This document shows positions 7,942-19,626 of a stretch of DNA of 64,000 nucleotides, piece by piece (positions within the stretch are counted from its first letter, which is position 1; every line of letters starts with the position of its first letter). The position numbers were made by a program, and so were the translations under genes. This stretch comes from an uncultured Umboniibacter sp. Its GTDB lineage: Bacteria > Pseudomonadota > Gammaproteobacteria > Pseudomonadales > DSM-25080. Below the pieces are notes generated by a model. It had not been told where the DNA came from. It made no database searches and saw nothing but the letters and a program-made list of their open reading frames with translations. The stretch covers positions 124,001-188,000 of the forward strand of contig NZ_CANMGY010000002.1 of NCBI RefSeq assembly GCF_947497555.1, read 5' to 3'.

Positions 7942-8751
7942 TTACCTCTCTTGCGATTCGTACAAACGATTAATGAGATTGTGCAGGCAGTAGCGGCCAA
8001 TGCGATTGACCCCTTCTTCCTCTTTTGCCTGCACGATATGAATAAGGAATACCAGTACCGCGGACTGCAGTAGCGCAACTAACGTGGTATTAAAGGCAAT
8101 GCCTAACTTCGCGGTGAGCAAGCCCATCCACGCTTTAATGGCATCGCCATCCGTTACCTCCGGCATGTTCCCCGCTTCGCTCAAGGCCAGTGAAATCCCT
8201 ACTACCGTGCCAATGAAACCAAGCGTGGGTAATAACCAACTTATGTAGCGCAGCATATTGTATTTAATATCCAGCTCGGCATGGATGAGATCAAGCGAGG
8301 TGTTTAATAAACTATCGGCCTGCGCTACCGAGTCATTCAATCGGAACTGTTGAATGGTGCGCATAATTAATTCCTGAAGATAATAAAGCCGCTGTGAGCC
8401 CGCTCCGCGAATGGAAAGCACTATGCTGCCCAAATCTTTACCGCGTAGCAGCGTTTCTTCGTCCTCGGGTAGTAGTCTCAGGCCAAGCTGCTGCGCTTCG
8501 ATATTGGCACGTTGATTGCGGATCCATAATTCGCCCAACCCAAAGAAAAAGAATATCCACATCAAATTCTGAATAGTGAACGGATAGAGATCATTCGTTC
8601 TATCGATAAGCACATCCACAATACGAATACCCTCGGCAGGCGTATTCAGCGCTAGATCAATCACCAATATCCAAATGACTGCCACTATCACAGAGATTAA
8701 CGCCACAGTGACCCTCAAATGACTCTCTTTGATCTCCAAAATATTGGTCAC
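7942..8751 (-). CDS. MotA/TolQ/ExbB-like proton channel family protein
   Basis: 269 residues with four predicted TM helices (about 14-33, 58-76, 168-191 and 215-240) and a cytoplasmic region between TM2 and TM3. The third helix contains LPTLGFIGTVVGI (174-186), the signature of the MotA/TolQ/ExbB family. The fourth reads LGIAFNTTLVALL (216-228), also typical. Family members form pentameric proton channels that power a partner carrying a single TM helix with an Asp. The only such partner in the operon is the vWA protein at 4167-5015. No tonB, tolR, exbD, motB or pal gene is nearby. Its start overlaps the stop of the small FHA gene by 4 nt. Confidence 0.85.
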   Translation of the reverse strand: MTNILEIKESHLRVTVALISVIVAVIWILVIDLALNTPAEGIRIVDVLIDRTNDLYPFTIQNLMWIFFFFGLGELWIRNQRANIEAQQLGLRLLPEDEETLLRGKDLGSIVLSIRGAGSQRLYYLQELIMRTIQQFRLNDSVAQADSLLNTSLDLIHAELDIKYNMLRYISWLLPTLGFIGTVVGISLALSEAGNMPEVTDGDAIKAWMGLLTAKLGIAFNTTLVALLQSAVLVFLIHIVQAKEEEGVNRIGRYCLHNLINRLYESQER

Positions 8752-9017
8752 ACCCTCTCTCCCTTTAAAAATTCGTTCAATATGCCGCTGAGACGTCCAA
8801 TTTTCACGCGGTCCGTCAATTTCAACTGAGCATTCTTAACCGTTTTCCACTCTCCGTCTCGCTCTACAAAGCAACCGTGAGTTGAGTTCGAGTCAACTAA
8901 CAAACAGCTGTCCCCACTCACCGTAACTTCGCAGTGAAAACGAGAGATGCTTGGATCGTTCATGACTAACGTATTGCTAGCATCTCGCCCCAGAAAATGA
9001 GTACTAAACTTGTTCAT
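8748..9017 (-). CDS. Minimal FHA-domain protein
   Basis: 89 residues, essentially one FHA domain and nothing else. It has GRD at 10-12, SRFH at 25-28 and NSTHG at 44-48, the usual phosphothreonine-contacting positions. It is probably a cytoplasmic adaptor that reads a phospho-Thr on another product of the operon. It overlaps the M4-protease gene upstream and the channel gene downstream by 4 nt each, so the three are likely translated together. Full FHA domains are usually about 95-100 residues, so this is at the short limit. The protein is not obviously truncated, because both ends of the fold are present. Confidence 0.85.
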   Translation of the reverse strand: MNKFSTHFLGRDASNTLVMNDPSISRFHCEVTVSGDSCLLVDSNSTHGCFVERDGEWKTVKNAQLKLTDRVKIGRLSGILNEFLKGERV

Positions 9018-10732
9018 GACTTACGCTCCAGCGTGATCCGATTTGCGAGCATTAGCGCATCACCCACTAGCCATCGAACAGGCTGCATCGCCCCAATCGC
9101 TTGGCCGTTTAGCACAACGCCGGTTTGACTATTTAAATCCGTTACCCAGAGATCTTCACCAATTAGGCAAACTCGAAGATGACGTCTAGAAACCGCCGCA
9201 TTAGCGATGACTACATGACTAAACTTTTGAGATCGCCCAAACACCTGACCATCCTTCGTTCGCAGTAGCGACTGATCTAAATACAACTTGGCCCCGTCGA
9301 TGTGGACCTTATAGGAAGGTTCAGAGCTGCTGGCACGTCCTCTTAACGGCTTTGGCTCTGAGCCATTCCAAGCAGGACTGGCAGCCTGATTGGTGACCTC
9401 TGCAAAGGGTTGCCTTCTACTTAACCATAACAAAGCACCACCCGCAGCCAATAGCAGTCCAATAAGCCACCAACGTTGACCATCTGACTCACTATTAGCA
9501 GCCGGTTCGGTAGGTTGCGGGGCATTCATCACTGGGTCTGGATTCGGGGTTGGCGTCGTTACTACCGGATCTGGCGCGGGAAGAGGATCGTTCTGCGGAG
9601 GAACTACCACAGGATCTGCTGCAGAATCTACAACCGGAGGCGTTTCCGTAGGTTCGGTTGGTGGTGACTGAGAGCTTGGCGCTTGAGGAAGCGGGACAAA
9701 CTGAATACCCACTGCATCTAAGGCAGCTACCAGAGACTGCACCTCAGTACTACCATGGCCAAATAATTCGACCGCAGCGAGCTGAAATTTTTCTCGAGCA
9801 TCGCGAAAATCAGTATAGGGATGCATCAGTGTGGCGCCACTATGCCAAATTGATAGCGCCCTGTATGAACCAATACCGGTCACGCTAGGCCCGGAACCAA
9901 GACGGCGGTGTTGACCGCCCTGCGCAAGCAGGTAGAAGGCGTGATTGATGATTCCCGAGTTATAATGAACGCCGCCCCAGTCACCCTGCGCAGTGTTAGG
10001 CAACTTGACATATTGATTCATATGATCAGGTTGATCATGATTATTAGGGCTAATCATATCGCGAAGCGGCTGACCCACATCTCTTAGCTGCCAAAGCGCA
10101 TCGGAACGGGCTTGAATGTCGGCGGCATTGTTGGGTCGACCCGATTCAAGCCATTGACGGAAGACGACACCAAAGGCATCAGCTAAGGCTTCATTGAGCG
10201 CACCTGACTGAAATTCGTATTCCAGCGCAGAGTTGTAACCAATGAAAGCATGATAAGCCTCATGACCTACCACTTCTTCAAGCGCCATCGTGGTCTTGCT
10301 AAACGCATCAAAGGACAATTCGTTGCCTTGACGGACACTCATAGCATCAAAGACGTCACCATCGCCGCACTCGAAGGGCTCACCATCTGAACCGCGATTC
10401 ATATTAACGAGCAGGTTGTGCCGTAAACCTCTCCCATCTACGCCATCCATGCCCATCATCCTTCGGAAGGCATCGTAGTATTGCGCATTTTGGCTAATCG
10501 CCATCACCAGTCGGTCACCGTTCCCTTCAAGGCGATTTTGATAAACAAGAATATCACCATCTGCTCTGCCGGAGAGTGCCACCAAATAGCGCCACCATTG
10601 GTCTTGGGATGGTCGATTTTTATGTTGGGCGCAGAAACGCTGATAGTCAAAGATATGCGCTACCGGCTGATTCGCAAAGCTCAAGGAGGAGATACCAAAT
10701 AGGGCGAGCAATATCGTTAGGCGAACTAACAT
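9014..10732 (-). CDS. M4 (thermolysin-like) metallopeptidase with TM helix and cytoplasmic FHA domain
   Basis: About 572 residues; numbering here counts the possible GTG start at 10735 as residue 1. GGAG lies 7 nt before that GTG and 10 nt before the ATG used here. There is a signal peptide (about 1-21). The M4 catalytic region has HEAYH at 158-162, NEALAD with Glu182 (24 residues after the first His, as in thermolysin) and GGVHYNSGIINHAFY around 254-268, where the His matches thermolysin's catalytic His231. All key residues are kept, so it should be an active Zn protease in the periplasm. A Pro-rich linker (350-418), one TM helix (422-438) and a C-terminal FHA domain (475-573; GRS, SRRH) follow. 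The usual FTP-PepSY propeptide is missing here and is encoded by the preceding gene. The FHA tail offers cytoplasmic phospho-control of an external protease (inference). Confidence 0.88.
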   Translation of the reverse strand: MLVRLTILLALFGISSLSFANQPVAHIFDYQRFCAQHKNRPSQDQWWRYLVALSGRADGDILVYQNRLEGNGDRLVMAISQNAQYYDAFRRMMGMDGVDGRGLRHNLLVNMNRGSDGEPFECGDGDVFDAMSVRQGNELSFDAFSKTTMALEEVVGHEAYHAFIGYNSALEYEFQSGALNEALADAFGVVFRQWLESGRPNNAADIQARSDALWQLRDVGQPLRDMISPNNHDQPDHMNQYVKLPNTAQGDWGGVHYNSGIINHAFYLLAQGGQHRRLGSGPSVTGIGSYRALSIWHSGATLMHPYTDFRDAREKFQLAAVELFGHGSTEVQSLVAALDAVGIQFVPLPQAPSSQSPPTEPTETPPVVDSAADPVVVPPQNDPLPAPDPVVTTPTPNPDPVMNAPQPTEPAANSESDGQRWWLIGLLLAAGGALLWLSRRQPFAEVTNQAASPAWNGSEPKPLRGRASSSEPSYKVHIDGAKLYLDQSLLRTKDGQVFGRSQKFSHVVIANAAVSRRHLRVCLIGEDLWVTDLNSQTGVVLNGQAIGAMQPVRWLVGDALMLANRITLERKS

Positions 10733-10734
10733 CA

Positions 10735-11457
10735 CTAGAGCGCTCCTTTAGCTACCTTTCTCACGACTTCGTTACGATGGGCATCAACCAGAACATCCGT
10801 GCGACCACGCATATCGCCACCACTAAAGATCCACACTAGCTGAGTCACGCCCGCGCGGGAGTAAACTTGCAACGCCTCAGGCGCCGCGGCAATAACGTTG
10901 AAATCCACGCTTGCGTTCGCTGTCTCCCAGGCCGCTTCAATACTAACGGTGGGTTCAACATCTAAGTTAAGATCCACCGCTAGTGCGCCATCAAGCTCAA
11001 CCAACACATTATCTCGACGAAGTACGACCAAATTGGAATCGTAAACGGGCAAACCTTTATACAATTGCCTGATACGTTCAACATCAACACTACCCACAGT
11101 ACCCGAATTAAACAGTTCGACGAGTTCATCCTGCTCGCCAAGCCAACCCTGCTCCTGCAGCCAGCCCGTCAGAATTGCCGCATTCTCCTCCGCGGTAGAT
11201 CCAGCGGGGAGATCGAGTTGAATTTGCGTTGTCGTTTGAGTGGAACCGATGGGCTGAATAGTGGAGTTTTCACTATTCTCTCGCTCCGAAGCCGGCGCGC
11301 CGTCGCCGCTAGCATTACGCGTGTCGGCGCTACGCGAAGCCGAAGACGGGTTCGTCGAACCCTGCTCAGAGTCATCGGTTAACGTCGGTTCAAAGGTAAG
11401 ATAGAGGGCTCCCATAATTAGCAGAGTGCCCATCAGCAGCTGTATAACCCGTTTCAT
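10735..11457 (-). CDS. Stand-alone FTP-PepSY propeptide protein for the M4 protease
   Basis: About 240 residues. The start MKRVIQ (ATG at 11457) is preferred over the ATG at 11466 because AGGA lies about 9 nt before it. An N-terminal hydrophobic segment acts as signal peptide or anchor. A Ser-rich, low-complexity linker follows. Then comes a fungalysin/thermolysin propeptide (FTP) module with RIRQLYKGLPVYDSNLVV, and a PepSY-like C-terminal half. In M4 proteases these modules form the N-terminal propeptide that folds and inhibits the enzyme. Here they are a separate gene ending in TAG exactly where the protease gene, which has its own signal peptide, begins. First gene of the operon. It is probably the chaperone and inhibitor of the downstream protease acting in trans (inference). 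Confidence 0.8.
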   Translation of the reverse strand: MKRVIQLLMGTLLIMGALYLTFEPTLTDDSEQGSTNPSSASRSADTRNASGDGAPASERENSENSTIQPIGSTQTTTQIQLDLPAGSTAEENAAILTGWLQEQGWLGEQDELVELFNSGTVGSVDVERIRQLYKGLPVYDSNLVVLRRDNVLVELDGALAVDLNLDVEPTVSIEAAWETANASVDFNVIAAAPEALQVYSRAGVTQLVWIFSGGDMRGRTDVLVDAHRNEVVRKVAKGAL

Positions 11458-11626
11458 AGTCAGCATCCTGCAGTCATAGGGTGTATTGTTATGCCACTAT
11501 TCAACCACGAAAAAAGCTTTAGCTCAAAGTTTAATGCTGTGCTGCCTACGGAAGGATCACCGCGAGAAGCGGCTACCGATTACTAAATCGGCACCTCACT
11601 CTGTTCGACTTAGTTTTGCTTTGGCG

Positions 11627-11651
11627 AAAAAAAAGGCCGCCTAAGGCGACC
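11627..11651 (-). terminator. Rho-independent terminator after sucD
   Basis: On the minus strand a 7-bp GC-rich stem (GGTCGCC with GGCGGCC, one G-U pair) with a TTA loop is followed by eight T. It begins about 30 nt after the sucD stop and closes the sucAB-lpd-sucCD transcript. It separates that transcript from the FTP-protease operon, whose promoter must lie in 11467-11626. That leader also holds two small hairpins, and no convincing promoter was picked. Confidence 0.8.
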
Positions 11652-11680
11652 TCTTTTCGAACACTTAACAAACCACTCGC

Positions 11681-12553
11681 TTACCAGCCAGTAATTTCCT
11701 TCAGTGCATCACCGATGCCAGCCAAAGAACGTACTGTCTTCACGCCTGCATCTTCTAGTGCCGCAAACTTCTCGTCTGCAGTACCTTTACCGCCAGCAAT
11801 GATTGCGCCAGCGTGGCCCATGCGCTTACCTGCCGGTGCAGTAACACCCGCAATGTAAGAAACAACAGGCTTAGTAACGTTTGCTTTGATGTAAGCCGCT
11901 GCTTCTTCTTCAGCAGAACCACCGATTTCACCAATCATAACAATTGCTTCAGTCTTAGGGTCGTTCTCAAACATCTCAAGAATGTCGATGAAGTTAGAGC
12001 CTGGGATTGGGTCACCACCAATACCTACACAAGTAGACTGGCCGAAACCGTGATCAGTAGTCTGCTTAACCGCTTCATAGGTCAAGGTACCTGAACGCGA
12101 TACGATACCAACTTTACCTGGCAAGTGAATGTGACCTGGCATGATACCAATCTTACATTCTCCCGGAGTGATAACACCCGGACAGTTAGGACCAATTAGA
12201 CGAACGCCTTGGTTGTCACAGACCACCTTTGCTTCAAGCATGTCCAGCGTTGGAATACCTTCAGTGATGGCAACAATTAGCTTAACGCCAGAGTAAGCGG
12301 CTTCGATAATAGAATCTTTGCAGAATGGAGCCGGTACGTAGATAACCGATGCATCTGCATCCGTCGCGTCTACCGCTTCTTTAACGGTGTTGAATACCGG
12401 TAGGCCTAGGTGAGTAGTACCACCCTTTCCTGGCGTAACACCACCAACCATGTTGGTACCGTAGGCAATTGCTTGCTCAGAGTGGAATGTACCCTGACCA
12501 CCAGTGAAACCCTGACAGATTACTTTGGTGTCTTTATTAATTAAAACGCTCAT
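11681..12553 (-). CDS. sucD: Succinyl-CoA synthetase, alpha subunit
   Basis: 290 residues, the normal length. It starts [24 protein letters not shown], with the CoA-binding Rossmann segment at the N-terminus. The active-site His lies in GHAGAI (about 246), phosphorylated during conversion of succinyl-CoA + Pi + NDP to succinate, CoA and NTP. It forms the heterotetramer with SucC. Its ATG shares one nucleotide with the sucC stop region, which implies translational coupling for a 1:1 ratio. It is the last gene of the TCA operon and is followed by a terminator. Confidence 0.97.
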   Translation of the reverse strand: MSVLINKDTKVICQGFTGGQGTFHSEQAIAYGTNMVGGVTPGKGGTTHLGLPVFNTVKEAVDATDADASVIYVPAPFCKDSIIEAAYSGVKLIVAITEGIPTLDMLEAKVVCDNQGVRLIGPNCPGVITPGECKIGIMPGHIHLPGKVGIVSRSGTLTYEAVKQTTDHGFGQSTCVGIGGDPIPGSNFIDILEMFENDPKTEAIVMIGEIGGSAEEEAAAYIKANVTKPVVSYIAGVTAPAGKRMGHAGAIIAGGKGTADEKFAALEDAGVKTVRSLAGIGDALKEITGW

Positions 12554-13719
12554 TACTTGCCCTCCGCTGCAGCAACAACTTTTTCGGCTGCATCAGTTAA
12601 GCTAGTCGCAGCAATTACGCCAAGACCACTTTCTGCCAATACTTTTGCGCCAAGCTCAGCATTGTTACCTTCAAGGCGAACAACAACTGGTACTTCAACG
12701 CCAACTTCTTTCACTGCACCAATGATACCGTCAGCAATGAGATCGCAACGTACGATACCACCGAAGATGTTAACCAATACGGCTTTAACACTGGTGTCAG
12801 AAAGGATGATTTTGAATGCTTCGGTAACACGCTCTTTCGTTGCGCCGCCACCTACGTCAAGGAAGTTTGCTGGCTCGCCACCGTGCAACTTAACGATATC
12901 CATGGTACCCATTGCTAGGCCTGCACCGTTAACCATACAGCCGATGTTGCCATCAAGTGCTACGTAGTTAAGTTCGAACTGAGCAGCATGTGCTTCGCGC
13001 TCGTCTTCCTGTGAAGGATCGTGCATCTCTTGGATATCTTTGTGACGGTATACTGCGTTGCTATCGATAGATACTTTCGCATCTAGACAGTGCAAGTTGC
13101 CTTCATCAGTGATAACCAATGGGTTGATTTCAAGAAGGTCTAAATCCTTCTCGGTGAACATCTTCGCCAAGCCCAAGAAGATCTTGGTGAACTGCTTCAT
13201 CTGTACTGGGTTCAAACCCAACTGGAAGCCAAGCTCACGAGCCTGGTATGGCTGTGCGCCACACACTGGATCGATGATCGCCTGAAGGATCTTTTCAGGA
13301 GTCTCTTCAGCAACCTTCTCAATCTCTACGCCGCCTTCAGTAGACGCCATGAAGATAACACGACGAGTTGAACGATCAACAACGGCGCCAAGGTAAAGTT
13401 CCTGAGCGATGTCAGTGCAAGTCTCAACAAGGATCTTCGCAACGGGCTGACCGTTTTCGTCTGTCTGGTAGGTAACCAAGTTCTTACCTAACCACTTGTC
13501 AGCGAATGCGTGGATGTCGTCGAAGTTGTTCAACAACTTAACGCCGCCCGCCTTACCGCGACCACCAGCGTGAACCTGGGCTTTAACAACCCACATGTCT
13601 CCGCCAATCTTCTTCGCTGCTGCGACTGCTTCTTCTGGGGTGTCACAGGCAATGCCATCTGACACAGGTAGGCCATACTGACGAAACAGCTGCTTACCCT
13701 GATACTCGTGCAAGTTCAT
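12553..13719 (-). CDS. sucC: Succinyl-CoA synthetase, beta subunit
   Basis: 388 residues, full length, starting [18 protein letters not shown] as in the family. The N-terminal ATP-grasp domain carries the nucleotide-binding [16 protein letters not shown] segment (about 46-61). The C-terminal flavodoxin-like ligase domain has GGIVRCD near 324. It provides the nucleotide- and succinate-binding sites of the enzyme. A 113-nt gap separates it from lpd upstream. No terminator was seen there, so it is probably co-transcribed with sucAB-lpd, as in Pseudomonas. Confidence 0.97.
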   Translation of the reverse strand: MNLHEYQGKQLFRQYGLPVSDGIACDTPEEAVAAAKKIGGDMWVVKAQVHAGGRGKAGGVKLLNNFDDIHAFADKWLGKNLVTYQTDENGQPVAKILVETCTDIAQELYLGAVVDRSTRRVIFMASTEGGVEIEKVAEETPEKILQAIIDPVCGAQPYQARELGFQLGLNPVQMKQFTKIFLGLAKMFTEKDLDLLEINPLVITDEGNLHCLDAKVSIDSNAVYRHKDIQEMHDPSQEDEREAHAAQFELNYVALDGNIGCMVNGAGLAMGTMDIVKLHGGEPANFLDVGGGATKERVTEAFKIILSDTSVKAVLVNIFGGIVRCDLIADGIIGAVKEVGVEVPVVVRLEGNNAELGAKVLAESGLGVIAATSLTDAAEKVVAAAEGK

Positions 13720-13832
13720 TTTTTTACCACCTTAATTGTCCCTGGGGGAACACAAGAAAAGCGCCGTAGATAGATGCCCAATCCATGCAGCAAACCATGT
13801 ACCTATGACGCTTCGATTAAAAACTTAATATA

Positions 13833-16498
<2,666 letters not shown>

Positions 16499-16548
16499 TG
16501 TTTATATGCTCGCTTGTTTTGTGGGACTACCCATCAAGTGTTCAATAA

Positions 16549-19380
16549 TTATACGCTTAGTGCGTCCGCTAGGAAACGCTTCTGTTGTTCAAGGTGCAAA
16601 CTCATTGAACCTGCCGCCGGTGCGGCCGAAGCCTCACGACCCACATAGCTCAATGCTAATGCCGAATCATGCTCATTTACGGCACGGTGCAAGTGGTGCT
16701 GACTCGAGTACCAAGCCCCTTGGTTCATTGGCTCTTCCTGACACCACACAACATCCTTTAGGTTCTTGTAAGGTGCCAACGCTGCGGCTAGCTCTTCATG
16801 AGGGAACGGATATAACTGCTCCAGACGAATGAACGCTACATCATCTTGACCAGTCTCTTCGCGAGCCTCTACCAAATGGTAGTAGACCTTACCGGAACAA
16901 AGTACCACGCGCTTCACCTTAGCAGGATCCGCTGCAGGATCTTGCAAGACGTTCTGGAAACCACCTTTTGCTAAATCTTCCAACGATGACGTTGCCAATG
17001 GATGACGAAGAATCCACTTAGGACTCATCACCACTAATGGACGACGCATTGGTCGAACAACCTGGCGGCGCAACATATGGAACACCTGCGCCGGGGTGGT
17101 AGGTATACAAACTTGAATGTTGTGCTCTGCACACAATTGGAGGAATCGCTCCAAACGTGCCGACGAGTGCTCAGGACCCTGACCTTCATAACCGTGCGGA
17201 AGCAACATAGTTAGGCCACACAAACGGCCCCACTTGTGCTCACCACTCGTGATGAACTGGTCAATAACAACCTGTGCGCCGTTCGCAAAGTCACCAAACT
17301 GAGCTTCCCAGATAACTAGCGCATTCGGGCGAGTTGTTGAGTAGCCATATTCAAACGCTAAGACCGCTTCTTCCGACAACAGTGAATCGTTAATCGTGAA
17401 GCGCGGCTGTTCGTCAGCAAGGTGCTTCATCGGAATATAGGATGAACCATCCTTCTGCGAATGAACCACTGCATGACGGTGAGAGAAGGTACCACGACCC
17501 ACATCCTGCCCCGTTAAACGGACGCTGGCGCCATGATCTAGGACGGTTCCGTAAGCGAGAAGCTCGGCCATACCCCAGTTAATCGGGAGTGCGCCAGCCG
17601 CCATCTTACGACGATCTTCATAAATCTTGGTAACCTGACGCTGCATCACTACGCCGTCTGGCACTTCACACAGCTTCTGACCTAACTCTTTTAGCTTGGC
17701 AATTGGGTAACTAGTGTCGCCTGCCGCATCCCAGTCATGCCCTAAATACGGCGTCCAATCAACGAACAGCGACGAATCGGGCTCAGATACTAGGGCATTC
17801 GCGACATCTTTACCCGAGTCAAGCTTCTCACGATACTCGTTCATTAACTGACGACCAAAGCCAGCGGGAATAATCCCTTCATTCTCAAGCTTTGCCGAGT
17901 AGCTGGTAAACGCGCTCTTATGCGTTTTAATCACTTTGTACATGAGGGGCTGAGTAGCCGACGGCTCATCCGTTTCGTTGTGACCTCGGCGTCGGTAGCA
18001 CACCAAGTCAATGACAACATCTTTCTTAAACTCGTTGCGGTAATCTACCGCCAACTGAGTCACGAAGAGCACCGCTTCTGGATCGTCACCATTTACATGC
18101 AAGATTGGCGCTTCGATCATCTTCGCCACATCAGTACAGTACATAGTAGAACGAGCATCTTCACGGTTGTTAGTAGTAAAACCAACCTGGTTATTGAGCA
18201 CGATGTGAATGGTGCCACCCGTGGTATAAGCGCGCGTCTGAGACATTTGGAAAGTCTCTTGAACCACACCTTGACCCGCAAACGCCGCATCACCGTGGAT
18301 AACGATGGGTACCACCGTATTGCGAACTTCATCCTGTCGGCGATCTTGACGAGCGCGGACCGAACCTTCAACTACCGGGGAAACAATCTCAAGGTGGGAA
18401 GGGTTAAACGCCATCGCTAAGTGGACTTCGCCACCGGAGGTCATCACATTGGAAGAAAAACCCTGGTGGTATTTTACGTCACCGGAAGTCTCGACCAGCG
18501 TCTTGCCTTCGAACTCATCAAAGAGATCTGCAGGATTCTTACCCAGAATGTTAACGAGCGTGTTTAAACGGCCTCGGTGCGCCATACCAATGACGATTTC
18601 TTTAGCACCGTGTGAGCCTGAGCGCTGAATCATTTCGTCCAGCATTGGAATCAGACTCTCGGCTCCTTCAAGACCAAAGCGTTTGGTGCCTGGGTACTTT
18701 GAATCAAGATGCTTTTCTAAGCCCTCGGCAGCGCTCATACGCTCAAGCAAATGTTGCTTTACCTCAGTGCTATAAGCCGGCTTCGCGCGAACACTTTCGG
18801 TGCGCTGCTGCAACCAACGTTTCTCATCCAGATCCGTGATGTGCATCGTCTCAACGCCAACCGGGCCACAGTAGGTCGCCTCAAGCGCTGAAATAATGTC
18901 TTTAAGGCTAGCCTCTTTGAGGTCAAAGAAGGTTGAACCAGTTTGGAACATGGTATCCAAATCAGCATTAGAGAGCTTATGGTAAGCCAACTCTAACCAA
19001 GGTACATATTCCTGCTGAGTAAGATTTAGCGGGTCGAGCTTGGCCTTTTGATGGCCTCGCGAGCGATAGCCAGCGATGAGCTCCATGACCGCAACCTGTT
19101 TGCGTTCATGCTCAATATCAGCACTGCCTTCGCCACGAACAACAAGTGGGCGGCTCTGATTTTTGGCCATTAATTCAAACTGGTGAATAATTTCGGAGTG
19201 CGGAACGTCTTGGGCGTGTGAGCCCTCCACGCGAGGGAGTTTTTCGAAGTAACCGCGCCAGTCCTCTGGGACCGCGTTCGGGTCAAGCAAATAGCTTTCG
19301 TAAAGCTCTTCAACATAGCTCGCATTTCCACCTGACAGGTGCGAGGTACGCAAAAGCGCTTCCATAGAGTTATCTTGCAT
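16549..19380 (-). CDS. sucA: 2-oxoglutarate dehydrogenase E1 component
   Basis: 943 residues, the normal length. It has the N-terminal E2-interaction segment (NASYVEELYESYLLDP), then the ThDP-binding region with GMAHRGRLNTLVN (about 264-276), HGDAAFAGQG (about 363-372), RRGHNETDEPS and the C-terminal transketolase-like half. It decarboxylates 2-oxoglutarate and succinylates the E2 lipoyl group. A terminator hairpin lies only about 57 nt before the start, so the gene either has its own promoter or receives attenuated readthrough from sdhCDAB. Confidence 0.97.
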   Translation of the reverse strand: MQDNSMEALLRTSHLSGGNASYVEELYESYLLDPNAVPEDWRGYFEKLPRVEGSHAQDVPHSEIIHQFELMAKNQSRPLVVRGEGSADIEHERKQVAVMELIAGYRSRGHQKAKLDPLNLTQQEYVPWLELAYHKLSNADLDTMFQTGSTFFDLKEASLKDIISALEATYCGPVGVETMHITDLDEKRWLQQRTESVRAKPAYSTEVKQHLLERMSAAEGLEKHLDSKYPGTKRFGLEGAESLIPMLDEMIQRSGSHGAKEIVIGMAHRGRLNTLVNILGKNPADLFDEFEGKTLVETSGDVKYHQGFSSNVMTSGGEVHLAMAFNPSHLEIVSPVVEGSVRARQDRRQDEVRNTVVPIVIHGDAAFAGQGVVQETFQMSQTRAYTTGGTIHIVLNNQVGFTTNNREDARSTMYCTDVAKMIEAPILHVNGDDPEAVLFVTQLAVDYRNEFKKDVVIDLVCYRRRGHNETDEPSATQPLMYKVIKTHKSAFTSYSAKLENEGIIPAGFGRQLMNEYREKLDSGKDVANALVSEPDSSLFVDWTPYLGHDWDAAGDTSYPIAKLKELGQKLCEVPDGVVMQRQVTKIYEDRRKMAAGALPINWGMAELLAYGTVLDHGASVRLTGQDVGRGTFSHRHAVVHSQKDGSSYIPMKHLADEQPRFTINDSLLSEEAVLAFEYGYSTTRPNALVIWEAQFGDFANGAQVVIDQFITSGEHKWGRLCGLTMLLPHGYEGQGPEHSSARLERFLQLCAEHNIQVCIPTTPAQVFHMLRRQVVRPMRRPLVVMSPKWILRHPLATSSLEDLAKGGFQNVLQDPAADPAKVKRVVLCSGKVYYHLVEAREETGQDDVAFIRLEQLYPFPHEELAAALAPYKNLKDVVWCQEEPMNQGAWYSSQHHLHRAVNEHDSALALSYVGREASAAPAAGSMSLHLEQQKRFLADALSV

Positions 19381-19437
19381 TGCAAGTCCACCACTTATGG
19401 GCGTGTAAACCGCCGATTTTTACCACATTTAATCCTC

Positions 19438-19466
19438 AAAAAGGCCGATGATCCTATTCACCGACC
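19438..19466 (-). terminator. Intrinsic terminator between sdhB and sucA
   Basis: On the minus strand a 9-bp stem (GGTCGGTGA with TCATCGGCC, two G-U pairs) with a 6-nt loop is followed by five T. It sits about 160 nt after the sdhB stop and about 57 nt before the sucA ATG. It can end the sdhCDAB transcript and may also act as a partial attenuator if the sucA promoter lies upstream of it (19467-19626). A TTGACA (19514-19509) lies there, but I see no well-spaced -10. Confidence 0.65.
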
Positions 19467-19626
19467 TTTACTACGAGGGATTATCAACGCTAGAGACACA
19501 AGTTGCAATGTCAACCTAGGTACGTAATTAGTCGCATACTAAGTTAAGACCATAACTAAAGACATTGCCGTCAGATATTTCAAGCGTCTGGAATTTCTAC
19601 GAATTCCTTAATCAATAACGCGCAGT

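Noticed and set aside
4167-8751. Zorya-type anti-phage system (ZorA/ZorB)
   Set aside because: There is a MotA-like protein and a MotB-like helix, but no ZorB peptidoglycan-binding domain and no ZorC, ZorD or ZorE nuclease/helicase. The kinase/FHA content points elsewhere.
544-11457. Reading the kinase/phosphatase/FHA operon as a type VI secretion locus
   Set aside because: PpkA, PppA and Fha equivalents occur in T6SS, but no tssB/C/M/K, hcp, vgrG or clpV-like gene is present, and the M4 protease, ExbB-like channel and FTP-PepSY genes do not belong to T6SS.
9014-11457. Frameshift or stop mutation splitting one M4 protease gene
   Set aside because: The second gene starts with a proper signal peptide of its own and has its own ribosome site, so the split looks genuine.
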